Shown: positions 38,390-46,772 of the stretch, one piece after another
Position numbering within the stretch: position 1 is the stretch's first letter
Layout: every line of letters begins with the position of its first letter
Origin: G051903925 sp051903925
GTDB lineage: Bacteria; Pseudomonadota; Alphaproteobacteria; Zavarziniales; Zavarziniaceae
Length of the DNA: 64,000 nt
Assembly: GCF_051903925.1 (NCBI RefSeq)
Contig: NZ_CP173678.1
Location: 1,736,001 to 1,800,000 of the forward strand
Direction: 5' to 3'
Program-made: the position numbers and the translations under genes
Notes under the pieces: model-generated
The model's input: only the letters and a program-made list of their open reading frames with translations
Databases searched by the model: none
What the model was told of the DNA's origin: nothing

Positions 38390-38976
38390 CGCGCGTGACC
38401 CATGAACACGTCGCTGAACACCGCGTCGTCCGCAACGCGGATGGCCGGATCACCGAGGACGTCTGGCCGCTGTCGCTGGACCCGGCCGTGCTGGAGCGGT
38501 TCTTCCGCACCCTGTTCGGGGAGCACCATGACAAGGTGACGTTCGGTCCCCTGATCCAGGGCGGCGCCTATGAACTGCGCTGCCCCGGCGCGCCGCAGCG
38601 GATCACCGTGACCGATGGCTACCTGACGGTGCACTGGGGCCGCTTTGGCCATTTCCACCTGTGCATCGGACCCAACCTGGGTCCGGCTTCCAATCCCACG
38701 CCGCCGGAACTGATCGCCCAGCGGCGGCCGTCGCGCGCCGAGATGTTCCGTGGCCGCGACCGGCGGGAGGCGCCCGTGACCTGGGGCTTCCGCATGGAGA
38801 ACGGGCACGGCGAACAGCAGATCACGCTGTTCTTCCCCAACCCCTTCATCACCGACGAGGACGGCGTTGCGGATGCCCCCGACTGGCCCCGCCTCGCCCT
38901 CTGGCACCGGACGCTGCGCGACTTTGCGGGGGTCGAGCCCGACGGGCTGGACCAGACCAGCCTGGGCTTCAAGTGA
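38386..38976 (+). CDS. Unknown soluble protein of the B12-riboswitch operon
   Basis: The 196-residue protein has no signal peptide or membrane segment. It is rich in His and aromatic residues (WGRFGHFHLCIGP, ITLFFPNPF, LALWHRTLRDF) with a single Cys next to a His pair. I do not recognise the family. It overlaps btuB by 4 bp and lies under the cobalamin riboswitch, so a role in corrinoid handling, for example chaperoning or trimming, is inferred. The His/Cys cluster at ~85-93 is a candidate cobalt- or corrinoid-binding site. Confidence 0.75.
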   Translation: MTRVTHEHVAEHRVVRNADGRITEDVWPLSLDPAVLERFFRTLFGEHHDKVTFGPLIQGGAYELRCPGAPQRITVTDGYLTVHWGRFGHFHLCIGPNLGPASNPTPPELIAQRRPSRAEMFRGRDRREAPVTWGFRMENGHGEQQITLFFPNPFITDEDGVADAPDWPRLALWHRTLRDFAGVEPDGLDQTSLGFK

Positions 38977-39005
38977 CTGACATTTCTACACAAGGAGATA
39001 AGACG

Positions 39006-39566
39006 ATGAGCCTGACCAACCTGTCGAGCAGCCCGCGGACCCATGTCTGGCTGTGGGTCGCCCTGATGGCAGGGGCAAGCGTTGCCTTCAGCCTCAGCCT
39101 GGCCTGTGCCGCCCCGCTGGCCGCCCTGGCGACGCTTGCGGCGCTGAACCTGCGCGGCAGCGACGCCCTCATGCTGACCCTTGCTGCATGGGCGGCCAAC
39201 CAAGCGGTGGGCTATGGCCTGCTGGGCTACCCCACCGATGCGACGAGCTTTGCCTGGGGCGCATTGATCGGCCTTGCGGCGCTTGCCGCCCTGACGGCCG
39301 CGCGCCTGTGCCTGGGCCTGGCCCATCGCCTCGGCATCGTGGTCGGCGGGGCTTTCGCCTTCGTCGCGGCCTTCGCCGCGTTCGAGGCACCGCTGTTCGT
39401 CGCCGACCTGGGCCTGGGCCATGGCGGTGCGGCCTTCACGCCTGAGACGATCTGGTTGGTGTTCCAGATCAATGCGCTGGCGCTGGCGGGCCTGGCGCTG
39501 GTCCATGCACTTGCCCGGCGGCTGGGCCTGCCGGGCTTCGCGGCGCCCCCGGTTCAGGCAACTTGA
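39006..39566 (+). CDS. Unknown five-to-six-helix membrane protein of the B12-riboswitch operon
   Basis: The 186-residue protein is almost entirely hydrophobic, with segments at about 14-36, 38-60, 68-100, 105-125 and 150-172. Its start has AGGAG 7 bp upstream of ATG 39006 and is 29 bp after the previous stop. It could be the inner-membrane step for cobalamin or cobalt uptake, since no BtuCDF is present, similar in size to BtuM- or Cbt-type transporters; I see no diagnostic motif, so this is inference from context. A single conserved-looking motif is AANQAVGYGLLGYP. Confidence 0.7.
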   Translation: MSLTNLSSSPRTHVWLWVALMAGASVAFSLSLACAAPLAALATLAALNLRGSDALMLTLAAWAANQAVGYGLLGYPTDATSFAWGALIGLAALAALTAARLCLGLAHRLGIVVGGAFAFVAAFAAFEAPLFVADLGLGHGGAAFTPETIWLVFQINALALAGLALVHALARRLGLPGFAAPPVQAT

Positions 39567-39573
39567 GCATGAG

Positions 39574-39605
39574 GGTCGGCGGGGAGGGATCCCTTTCCGC
39601 CGACC
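39574..39605. terminator. Bidirectional terminator between B12 operon and flgH
   Basis: GGTCGGCGG and CCGCCGACC form a perfect 9-bp stem around an inner GGGATCCC palindrome. It sits between the convergent ends of the membrane-protein gene and flgH, as expected for a shared terminator. Confidence 0.65.
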
Positions 39606-39623
39606 ATCCGCCGAAGCGCCTGC

Positions 39624-40373
39624 TCAGAACGGCATGATGATGTCGTAGACCTGCTGGCCGTAGCGGGGCTGCTGCACGTCGGTGATCTGGCCGCGGCCGC
39701 CGTAGGAGATGCGGGCCTCCGCGATCTGGGTGTGCTGGATCGTGTTGGCGGAGGAGATGTCCTCCGGCCGGACCACGCCCGCGATCTGAAGCTCGCGCAC
39801 CTCAAAGTTCACGCGAACCTCCTGGCTGCCCTGGATCACCATGTTGCCATTGGGCAGGACCTGGTTGACGACGGCGGCGACGGTCAGCTTCACCGCTTCC
39901 TTGCGGTCGACGGTGCCCGTGCCGGTGTTGGAGGTGGTGCTGCCGACATCGACCACGCCGGGCAGCGGATTGCCAGGCAGGGCGCGGCCCACGATCGTCT
40001 CCAGGCCAAAGAACTTGTTCAGGTTGGCGCCTTCGGAATTGTCGCGGGTGCGGGTCGTCGTGTTGTCGATCTGGGCTTCGTCCGCGATGTCGATGTTGAC
40101 AGTCAGGATGTCGCCCACCCGGGCGGCGCGCTGGTCGCGGAAGAAGGTGCGGGCCCCCTGGCGCCACAGGCTGTTGGCCTGGCGCACTTCGGGTTGCGGC
40201 GTCGGCATCGGCATGGCGACGGGCTGGTAGTTGGCCTGGGTCGTGGGATTGACGATCGGCGTGAGCGCCGGCGCCTGGCCCACGTTCTCCAGCCGGTCGA
40301 GGGTGTTGCAGGCGCCGAGCGAGGCCAGGCCCAGGAGCAGGACGGTGCGGGAAGCGATGCGGGTGGCGGACAT
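39624..40373 (-). CDS. flgH: Flagellar L-ring protein FlgH
   Basis: The 249-residue lipoprotein has a signal peptide with Cys near residue 22 (LGLASLGAC) and the FlgH core: SLWRQGARTFFRDQRAARVG, DILTVNIDIADEAQIDNTT, NGNMVIQGSQEVRVNFEVRE and GVVRPEDISSANTIQ. It forms the outer-membrane L ring of the flagellar basal body. It is the last gene of flgF-flgG-flgA-flgH in this window. Confidence 0.96.
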   Translation of the reverse strand: MSATRIASRTVLLLGLASLGACNTLDRLENVGQAPALTPIVNPTTQANYQPVAMPMPTPQPEVRQANSLWRQGARTFFRDQRAARVGDILTVNIDIADEAQIDNTTTRTRDNSEGANLNKFFGLETIVGRALPGNPLPGVVDVGSTTSNTGTGTVDRKEAVKLTVAAVVNQVLPNGNMVIQGSQEVRVNFEVRELQIAGVVRPEDISSANTIQHTQIAEARISYGGRGQITDVQQPRYGQQVYDIIMPF

Positions 40374-40405
40374 GGCGGGGGATCCCTGGTACGCGGGTCG
40401 GAAGG

Positions 40406-41344
40406 TCAATTGATGATGTTGGCGGCGATGACGACCTCGACCCGGTCGGGTCCCGTCACCTTGCCCTGCACGATCTTGTTGCTGCTGGGGTTCTGGATGC
40501 GGATCAGGTCGCCCTGGCCGCCGTCCTCCATCGCCTTGCCGGTGGCGGTCAGCGTCATGGCGGCGGCCTGGACCACCATCGTCACCAGGCTGCCCTTGGC
40601 GATCACCACGGGCCGGCGCAGGTCGTTCGCCGTCAGGGCGACGCCGGGGCGCAGCGGGCGGCGTGCCGCCTGGCCCACGATCTGGCCCGCGTCCAACAGG
40701 GCGACACGGCTGACGCGATAGGCCGGCACCTCGACATAGTCGATCTCGGCATCTCCGATCACCTGGCCCATGGCAACGGCCGCGCGCAGCACGGGGAGCT
40801 GCGCCACGCGGATGGTGCGGCCGGCGACCGGCACCGCGCGCTCCATCCCCTCCAGCCGGACCTGGGCGACGAAGCGGCCGGTCTGGGCGTCCCAGTCGAC
40901 GGACTCGACGCTCGCCACCGGCTCGGCGTCGCGCGCGACCTGCAGGGCGGCGCGGTCATTGGCGTTGAACTGGATCTGCCGCACGTCGGCAAGCTCGGCC
41001 CCCGCTTCCAGCAGGGCGTCGGCGACGCGGGCCTGCAGCTCGGCCTGGGGTACGGCGCGGCCGCTGCGGGCGACCGTGATCGCGCGGGGCACGGTGCCGT
41101 CGATCCCGATCCCGGCCGCCTTGGCCAGGTCCAGGACCTGCTGGCCGCTGAACACGGCCCGACGGCCGGGCTGCGGTGCTGCGCCCACGGCCAGGCTGAG
41201 GTCCACGTCCAGGGGGGCGTCGGCGATCAGGTCGGCCAAGGTCACCATGGGGGCGTCGACCTCCACACTGGCACGCAGGGTGGCGGCGTCGGCAAGGCCC
41301 GGCAGCAGCAGGGCCACGGCAAGGGCGGCAAGGGATGCGCGCAT
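40406..41344 (-). CDS. flgA: Flagellar P-ring chaperone FlgA
   Basis: The 312-residue protein has a signal peptide, two N-terminal repeats and a C-terminal SAF domain with VVGQAARRPLRPGVALTAND and GSLVTMVVQAAAMTLTATG. FlgA assists P-ring (FlgI) assembly in the periplasm. The position between flgG and flgH is standard for alphaproteobacteria. Sequence ends at TCA 40406, 32 bp ahead of flgH. Confidence 0.95.
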   Translation of the reverse strand: MRASLAALAVALLLPGLADAATLRASVEVDAPMVTLADLIADAPLDVDLSLAVGAAPQPGRRAVFSGQQVLDLAKAAGIGIDGTVPRAITVARSGRAVPQAELQARVADALLEAGAELADVRQIQFNANDRAALQVARDAEPVASVESVDWDAQTGRFVAQVRLEGMERAVPVAGRTIRVAQLPVLRAAVAMGQVIGDAEIDYVEVPAYRVSRVALLDAGQIVGQAARRPLRPGVALTANDLRRPVVIAKGSLVTMVVQAAAMTLTATGKAMEDGGQGDLIRIQNPSSNKIVQGKVTGPDRVEVVIAANIIN

Positions 41345-41366
41345 GGCTATGTCTCCTCTGCCTGGC

Positions 41367-42152
41367 TCAGCGCAGCTGCGTCGTGGTCTGCAGCATCTGG
41401 TCCGAGGTGGTGATCACCTTGGAATTCATCTCGTAGGCGCGCTGCGCCTGGATCAGCTGGGTGATTTCCTGGACGGGATTCACGTTCGAGGTCTCCAGGT
41501 AGCCCTGGAGCACGGTGCCGATGCCGTCCGTACCGGGCGTGCCCGTCGTCGCGGGGCCCGAGGACGGCGTCTCCAGCAGCAGGTTGTCGCCGATCGACTC
41601 CAGCCCGCCTTCATTGAAGAAGGTCGCCAGGTCGAGCTGGCCCACCACCTGCGGGGCGACCTGGCCCTGCAGCTTGACCGAGACCTCGCCGGTCGCGTTG
41701 ATGCTGACGGCGGTGGCGTTCTGCGGGATCACGACGCCGGGCAGGACCTGGTAGCCATCGGGCGTCACCAGCTGGCCCGTCTCCGACACCTGGAACGCGC
41801 CGGAGCGGGTATAGGCCTCGTCCCCGCTGGGCAGCTGCACGCGGAAGAAGCCATTGCCCTGGATCGCCAGGTCGTAGGTGTTCTCGGTCAGGGCCAGGTT
41901 GCCCTGCTCGTTGATGCGGTAGACCGAGCCGGTGCGCACGCCCAGGCCCACCTGCACGCCCGAGGGCAGGATCGTGCCGGCGTCGGACGAGGCCGAGCCC
42001 ACCCGGCGCGAAGCCTGGTAGAGCAGGTCCTGGAACTCCGCCCGCGACCGCTTGAAGCCGGTCGTGCTCATGTTCGCGATGTTGTTCGAGATGACTTCGA
42101 CATTGAGCTGCTGGGCCAGCATGCCCGTCGCCGCGATGCTCAGAGAACGCAT
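41367..42152 (-). CDS. flgG: Flagellar distal rod protein FlgG
   Basis: The 261-residue protein starts MRSLSIAATGMLAQQLNVEV, with the conserved N-terminal rod segment (NNIANMSTTGFKRSRAEFQD), and ends SNVNPVQEITQLIQAQRAYE with NSKVITTSDQMLQT. Length matches FlgG of other bacteria (~260). It forms the distal rod of the flagellum. It follows flgF by 15 bp. Confidence 0.97.
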   Translation of the reverse strand: MRSLSIAATGMLAQQLNVEVISNNIANMSTTGFKRSRAEFQDLLYQASRRVGSASSDAGTILPSGVQVGLGVRTGSVYRINEQGNLALTENTYDLAIQGNGFFRVQLPSGDEAYTRSGAFQVSETGQLVTPDGYQVLPGVVIPQNATAVSINATGEVSVKLQGQVAPQVVGQLDLATFFNEGGLESIGDNLLLETPSSGPATTGTPGTDGIGTVLQGYLETSNVNPVQEITQLIQAQRAYEMNSKVITTSDQMLQTTTQLR

Positions 42153-42167
42153 GGTCTACTGTCCTTC

Positions 42168-42902
42168 TCAGGCGGTGGTGACGCGGCCCAGCCGCTCGAC
42201 GGAAGAGCGCTGCAGCTCGGCCTGGTCCTGCATCAGGCGCGTCACGGATTCGTAGGAACGGCTGATCTCGATCATCCGGGTCATCTCGACCACCGGATTG
42301 ACGTTGGACCCTTCGATCATCCCCTGGGCGATGCGGACGTCGCGGGTCACTTCGGGCACCACGCCCTCTGGCGCCTCCAGCAGCGAGCCGCCGCGCAGCA
42401 GCAGCGCCTGCTCGTTCTGGAAGCGGACGACCTGCAGCCGGCCGACCGGATTGGCGCCGACCGAGATCGAGCCGTCGGCTGCGACCGTGATCGGGCCGCC
42501 GCGCGGGTCCAGCGTGATCGGCTGTCCGGTCGCGTCCAGGACGGGATCGCCGCCGCGCGTCACCAGGCGGCCCGTCGCGTCGATCGTCAGGTGGCCGTCG
42601 CGGGTATAGCGGTCGCCCTCCGCCGTCTGGACCACGAAGTAGCCGGAGCCGTTGATGGCGAAGTCGAGCGGCCCGCCGGTGGGCTGGAACTCGCCCTCGG
42701 CCGTGTCGCGGGCCGTGCCGATGTCGGTCACGAAGGCAGCGTCGCCGAACGGGCTGTTGACGTCCTCCAGGTATTCCTGGAACACCGACTGCTCGCCCTT
42801 GAACCCGGTCGTGTTCATGTTCGCGATGTTGTTCGCGACCACGTCCAACTGCCGCCTCAGCGCCATCTGGTTGGACAGGCCCACGTACAGGGTATTCTGC
42901 AT
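42168..42902 (-). CDS. flgF: Flagellar proximal rod protein FlgF
   Basis: The 244-residue rod protein begins MQNTLYVGLSNQMALRRQLD with NNIANMNTTGFKGEQSVFQE and ends with NVNPVVEMTRMIEISRSYE. It is the first gene of the flgFGAH unit. A sigma54-like promoter lies about 55 bp upstream. The divergent fliL gene begins 224 bp away. Confidence 0.95.
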   Translation of the reverse strand: MQNTLYVGLSNQMALRRQLDVVANNIANMNTTGFKGEQSVFQEYLEDVNSPFGDAAFVTDIGTARDTAEGEFQPTGGPLDFAINGSGYFVVQTAEGDRYTRDGHLTIDATGRLVTRGGDPVLDATGQPITLDPRGGPITVAADGSISVGANPVGRLQVVRFQNEQALLLRGGSLLEAPEGVVPEVTRDVRIAQGMIEGSNVNPVVEMTRMIEISRSYESVTRLMQDQAELQRSSVERLGRVTTA

Positions 42903-42957
42903 CTGCCTTCGGCTCCCGTGGCCATCTGCGCTTCTGCGCCGGCCTGCCCACCCTTAA

Positions 42958-42972
42958 GCACGGACCGTGCCA
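42958..42972 (-). promoter_or_regulatory. Sigma54-type promoter candidate for flgFGAH
   Basis: On the minus strand TGGCACG-N4-GTGC matches the RpoN consensus TGGCACG-N4-TTGC with one mismatch in the -12 box. It lies 56-70 bp upstream of the flgF ATG. Flagellar rod and hook genes are RpoN-dependent in several alphaproteobacteria, so the placement is sensible. Confidence 0.5.
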
Positions 42973-43125
42973 CAACGGATGCCGGACCTAAGTCATTGGA
43001 ATCGCGGATTGGTGGGGAGCAGGCCCTGACGCGTGCTGCGGATCCTGCCGGGTGCGGTTAAGGGCGACCCGGCAGATTTTGCCGATCTCAACGCGTTGTT
43101 AACGAAGATCGCCGAGTCTCAGCCC

Positions 43126-43671
43126 ATGGCATCCAAGGCAAAAGCGGAAGGCGCAGCGGACGGTGACGCCCCCAAGAAGGGCGGCAAGAAGAAGCTGCTG
43201 CTGATCCTGGCCCCGGTCGTGCTGCTGCTGGGCGGCGGGGCGGGCGCCTATCTCACCGGCATGCTGGATCCGCTGCTGGGGGTCGAGCATGCTGAAGGCG
43301 CGGATGCCGGCCATGGCGGGGAGGGCGACCACGCGGCGGCGGAAGAGGACCATGCCGAGGCGGAGCCGACCGAATTCTATGACCTGCCCGAGATGCTGGT
43401 GAACCTGTCGTCCACGGGCAATCGCGTCGCCTACCTGAAGATCAAGGTGGCGCTGGAATACAAGGAACCGGAAGCGAAGGCCAAGCTGGAACAATTGAGC
43501 CCGCGCGTGGTCGATAACTTCCAGACCTATCTGCGCGAGCTGCGGGCCGACGACATCCAGGGGTCGGCCGGCATGTTTCGCCTGAAGGAAGAGTTGCTGG
43601 CGCGTGTCAACCTTGCGGTGAAGCCGGTCAAGGTGACCGACGTCCTGTTCAAGGAAGTGCTGGTCCAGTAG
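43126..43671 (+). CDS. fliL: Flagellar basal-body-associated protein FliL
   Basis: The 181-residue protein has a basic N-terminus (MASKAKAEG, GGKKKLLLIL), one membrane helix at ~27-46, a His/Glu-rich linker and the periplasmic FliL domain (EFYDLPEMLVNLSSTGNRVA, YLKIKVALEYKEPEAK, VNLAVKPVKVTDVLFKEVLV). FliL supports stator function and torque. It is 12 bp ahead of fliM. Confidence 0.92.
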   Translation: MASKAKAEGAADGDAPKKGGKKKLLLILAPVVLLLGGGAGAYLTGMLDPLLGVEHAEGADAGHGGEGDHAAAEEDHAEAEPTEFYDLPEMLVNLSSTGNRVAYLKIKVALEYKEPEAKAKLEQLSPRVVDNFQTYLRELRADDIQGSAGMFRLKEELLARVNLAVKPVKVTDVLFKEVLVQ

Positions 43672-43683
43672 GGAGTAGCGGTC

Positions 43684-44766
43684 GTGGCCGATCCCAACGA
43701 CGAACAGGCAATGGCGGACGAATGGGCCGCCATGGCCGAAGGCGACGACGGCGCAGACGCCGCCGGCTGGGGCCTCGACGCGGCCGATCCGGCCAATGGC
43801 GGCCGCGTCCTGAACCAGGACGAGATCGACAGCCTGCTGGGCTTTGACGCAGCCGGCGGCAAGAACGCGGACAAGTCGGGCATCCGCGCGATCATCAATT
43901 CGGCGCTGGTCTCCTATGGCCGCCTGCCGATGCTGGAGATCGTGTTCGACCGCCTGGTCCGCATGATGTCGACGAGCCTGCGCAACTTCACGTCCGACAA
44001 TGTCGAAGTCAGCCTGGACAATATTTCGTCGATCCGCTTCGGCGAATACCTGAACTCGATTCCCCTGCCGGCGATCCTGGCCGTGTTCCGGGCCGAGGAA
44101 TGGGACAATTACGGCCTGTTGATGGTCGAGTCGAACCTGATCTATTCGATCGTCGACGTGCTGCTGGGTGGGCGCAAGGGCACCCACGCCATGCGCATCG
44201 AGGGCCGGCCCTATACGACGATCGAGCGCAACCTGGTCGAGCGCATGATCGAGGTAGTGCTGAAGGACATGAAGAATGCCTTCGAGCCGCTGACCCCGGT
44301 CGACTTCACCTTTGACCGGCTGGAGGTCAATCCCCGCTTCGCCACCATCGCGCGCGAGGCGAATGCCGCGATCCTGGTCAAGCTGCGCATCGACATGGAG
44401 GACCGCGGCGGCCGGCTGGAGCTGATCCTGCCCTATGCCACGATCGAGCCGGTGCGCGAGCTGCTGCTCCAGATGTTCATGGGCGAGAAGTTCGGCCGCG
44501 ACACGATCTGGGAAAGCCATCTGGCAACCGAACTGTGGCAGACGGAAGTGCAGATCGACGCCGTGCTGGACGAACTGACCATGCCGCTGGGCGAGGTCAT
44601 GACCCTGAAGGTGGGGCAGACGATCATGCTGAACTCGGGGCCTGACGCCTCGGTCGAGCTGCGCTGCGGCGGCATCCCGATGCTGCGGGGCAAGATGGGC
44701 CGCATCGGTCCCTCGATCGCGGTCAAGGTCGACCAGAACATCCGGCGCGCCAAGGTGACGTCATGA
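43684..44766 (+). CDS. fliM: Flagellar motor switch protein FliM
   Basis: The 360-residue protein has the N-terminal CheY-P-binding motif LNQDEIDSLLGF (the usual LSQDEIDALL), the FliM middle domain (LVRMMSTSLRNFTSDNVEVS, YNSI-type region LNSIPLPAILAVFRAEEWDN) and a C-terminal FliN-like domain. It starts at GTG 43684 and overlaps the next gene by 4 bp. With FliG and FliN it forms the C-ring that reverses rotation. Confidence 0.96.
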   Translation: MADPNDEQAMADEWAAMAEGDDGADAAGWGLDAADPANGGRVLNQDEIDSLLGFDAAGGKNADKSGIRAIINSALVSYGRLPMLEIVFDRLVRMMSTSLRNFTSDNVEVSLDNISSIRFGEYLNSIPLPAILAVFRAEEWDNYGLLMVESNLIYSIVDVLLGGRKGTHAMRIEGRPYTTIERNLVERMIEVVLKDMKNAFEPLTPVDFTFDRLEVNPRFATIAREANAAILVKLRIDMEDRGGRLELILPYATIEPVRELLLQMFMGEKFGRDTIWESHLATELWQTEVQIDAVLDELTMPLGEVMTLKVGQTIMLNSGPDASVELRCGGIPMLRGKMGRIGPSIAVKVDQNIRRAKVTS

Positions 44767-45248
44767 CGATCGGCTTGCTTGTCGAACTGCTCGTCGCCCT
44801 GCTGCTGATCGCGACGATCTATTATTGCTGGCGCCTGAACCAGCGCCTGGCGCTGCTGCGCGCCGACCATAGCGAGCTGAACACGGTGATCGCCGAGCTG
44901 GGCGCGGCGACGGCGCGCGCCGAGCGCGGCCTGGCGGAGCTGCGCCAGGCGGCGGAGGCGGTGGGCACGCGGCTAAACACGCAGGTCGTCCAGGCCCGCG
45001 CCCTGGCCGACGAACTGACCATCATCACCGAGGCGGGCCACAACCTGGCCGAGCGGTTGAGCTCGCGCCTGACCGGCACCAGCCGGCCAGTGGAGCGCCC
45101 GGCCGACCGGCCCGGCGAGCTGCGCGCCGAGCCCCGCGCGGAGGCACGGGCCGAGCCGCGCGCCGCCGAGAAGGCCCGTCCCGCGGCCGAGCCCGAGGGC
45201 GACGCCGAACGCAATCCCCTGTTGCGCGTCCTGCGCGAGGTTCGCTGA
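44763..45248 (+). CDS. Flagellar-cluster membrane protein (DUF6468-like)
   Basis: The 161-residue protein has one N-terminal helix (LLVELLVALLLIATIYYCW) and a coiled-coil (ALLRADHSELNTVIAELGAA, AELRQAAEAVGTRLN) followed by a low-complexity Arg/Ala/Glu/Pro stretch. It matches the kind of protein regularly placed after fliM in alphaproteobacteria, named DUF6468 in Pfam to my memory. Function is unknown; it starts inside the fliM stop (ATGA) and ends 2 bp before motE. Confidence 0.75.
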   Translation: MTIGLLVELLVALLLIATIYYCWRLNQRLALLRADHSELNTVIAELGAATARAERGLAELRQAAEAVGTRLNTQVVQARALADELTIITEAGHNLAERLSSRLTGTSRPVERPADRPGELRAEPRAEARAEPRAAEKARPAAEPEGDAERNPLLRVLREVR

Positions 45249-45250
45249 AC

Positions 45251-46030
45251 ATGGCCAAGCTGATGCTGGACCAGGTCCGTCTCCTGCCCGCCGTCCTGGT
45301 GGGCTCCGTCCTGCTGCTGGGCATCAAGGTCGGCGACCTTGTGCAGGGCGCCCAGGGCCTTTATGGCAGCCAGCCGGCCTATGCCGCGGCGGCCAGTCCA
45401 CCGGCCGCGGCGCCTGCCACGCCCGCTCCGGCCGAGCCCAACCATGACAGCCCCGCCGCTGCCCCGGTGGAGGCCGCCGCGCCGCCGCCACCGGCGCCGC
45501 TGGACCCCACGCAGATGAGCGCGTCCGAGATCCAGCTGCTGCAGGACCTGGGCCGCCGCCGGGCCGAACTCGACCAGCGCGCGGCGGACCTCGACCTGCG
45601 CGAGAAGATGCTGGAGGCGGCGGGCCACAATATCGACGAGCGCATCGCAGAGCTGAAGCGCGTCGAGGAATCGATCAAGGGCCTGCTGGGCCAGAGCGAC
45701 GAGCAGGAGAAGGCGCGCATCGCTTCGCTGGTGAAGACCTATGAGACGATGAAGCCGGCGGATGCCGCGCGCATCTTCAACACGCTGGACATGCCCATCC
45801 TGCTGGCCGTGACCCAGCGCATGAAGGAGGCGAAGCTGGCGCCGGTGATGGCCCAGATGGACCCGCTGGTGGCCAACCGCCTGACGGTCGAGCTGGCGAC
45901 GCATCGCGCCCTGCCGGACAGCGCGGACGCCCTGCCCTTGCCGCCGGCCGCCAACCCGGCCCCCGCTGCGCCAGCCACTGGCACGCCAGCAAGTGCCAAT
46001 CCGGCGCCAGCCGCGCCCAGCCAGGGCTGA
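45251..46030 (+). CDS. motE: MotE-like flagellar motor chaperone (MgtE N-domain)
   Basis: The 259-residue protein has a signal/anchor segment (LLPAVLVGSVLLLGIKVGDLV), Pro/Ala-rich linker, a coiled-coil (LQDLGRRRAELDQRAADLDL, REKMLEAAGHNIDERIAELK) and the MgtE-N-type core YETMKPADAARIFNTLDMP with VTQRMKEAKLAPVMAQMDP. In rhizobia MotE is the chaperone of periplasmic MotC; many alphaproteobacteria carry it beside fliM. The tail is Ala/Pro-rich. Confidence 0.82.
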   Translation: MAKLMLDQVRLLPAVLVGSVLLLGIKVGDLVQGAQGLYGSQPAYAAAASPPAAAPATPAPAEPNHDSPAAAPVEAAAPPPPAPLDPTQMSASEIQLLQDLGRRRAELDQRAADLDLREKMLEAAGHNIDERIAELKRVEESIKGLLGQSDEQEKARIASLVKTYETMKPADAARIFNTLDMPILLAVTQRMKEAKLAPVMAQMDPLVANRLTVELATHRALPDSADALPLPPAANPAPAAPATGTPASANPAPAAPSQG

Positions 46031-46140
46031 GGCGGACCACCATGGTGCGCGCGGAGCGCCACCGCTAGTCTCAGCAGCCAGGCGGCCGGCCGGCGCAAAA
46101 CGCGCAGGCGGCGCCTTCGCAACGATCGGGGCCGCACAGA

Positions 46141-46764
46141 ATGGGCGACACGGATCAGGATTTCGAACAGGCCTATGGCAGTGCGGCGGCGCCCGCCACG
46201 CCGACGACGCTTGCCCTGTTCATCCTGCTCCTGGCCTTCTTCATCGTGCTCTATTCCGTGGCACTGCGGGACGAGTCGCGGACGCTGGCCACCATGGAGA
46301 GCATCGGGCTGACCTTCCGCGAGCAGCGCGCGCCCGATCCGGGCGCCGGCGGCGTGCCCGCGCTGGGGCGAAGCGCCATGCCCGACCGCTTCGGCCAGGC
46401 GGTCGCCGCGGCCCTGCCCGAGGCTCGGCTGGAGCCTGAAGTGGGCGGCACGGCCCTGATCGTGCGCGTCCCCGCGCACAGCATTTTCCGGACCGGTGAT
46501 TCCGCGCTGGCCAGCCGCGCCACCCTGGTCCCCCGCCTGGCGACGCTGATGCAGCAGGCGCCGGGCGACCTGGACGGGATCGAGATCCAGGCCGGTGCGG
46601 AGCCGGGTGGGCCCGACCTTGCGCTGACGCGGGCCGCCGTCCTGGCCCAGACCCTGGCCGCGGCGGGCGAGCCTGCCGACCGCCTGGCGATCACCCGGTC
46701 GACGGCCCAGCCGGCTACCCTGGTCCTGCGCTTCGTCGCGGGCCAGGCGACGCAACCGCGCTAG
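46141..46764 (+). CDS. MotB-like protein lacking the stator aspartate
   Basis: The 207-residue protein has one membrane helix (TLALFILLLAFFIVLYSVAL) shaped like the MotB plug and a C-terminal OmpA-like region. The critical MotB Asp at the helix start is replaced: alignment of LLLAFFIVLYS with MotB LLLTFFVLLLS puts Ala there. The peptidoglycan-binding signature of OmpA is also poorly kept. It is therefore unlikely to conduct protons as MotB does. It may be a structural or regulatory partner of the neighbouring MotB-like protein. Confidence 0.6.
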   Translation: MGDTDQDFEQAYGSAAAPATPTTLALFILLLAFFIVLYSVALRDESRTLATMESIGLTFREQRAPDPGAGGVPALGRSAMPDRFGQAVAAALPEARLEPEVGGTALIVRVPAHSIFRTGDSALASRATLVPRLATLMQQAPGDLDGIEIQAGAEPGGPDLALTRAAVLAQTLAAAGEPADRLAITRSTAQPATLVLRFVAGQATQPR

Positions 46765-46772
46765 GCCCCGCC

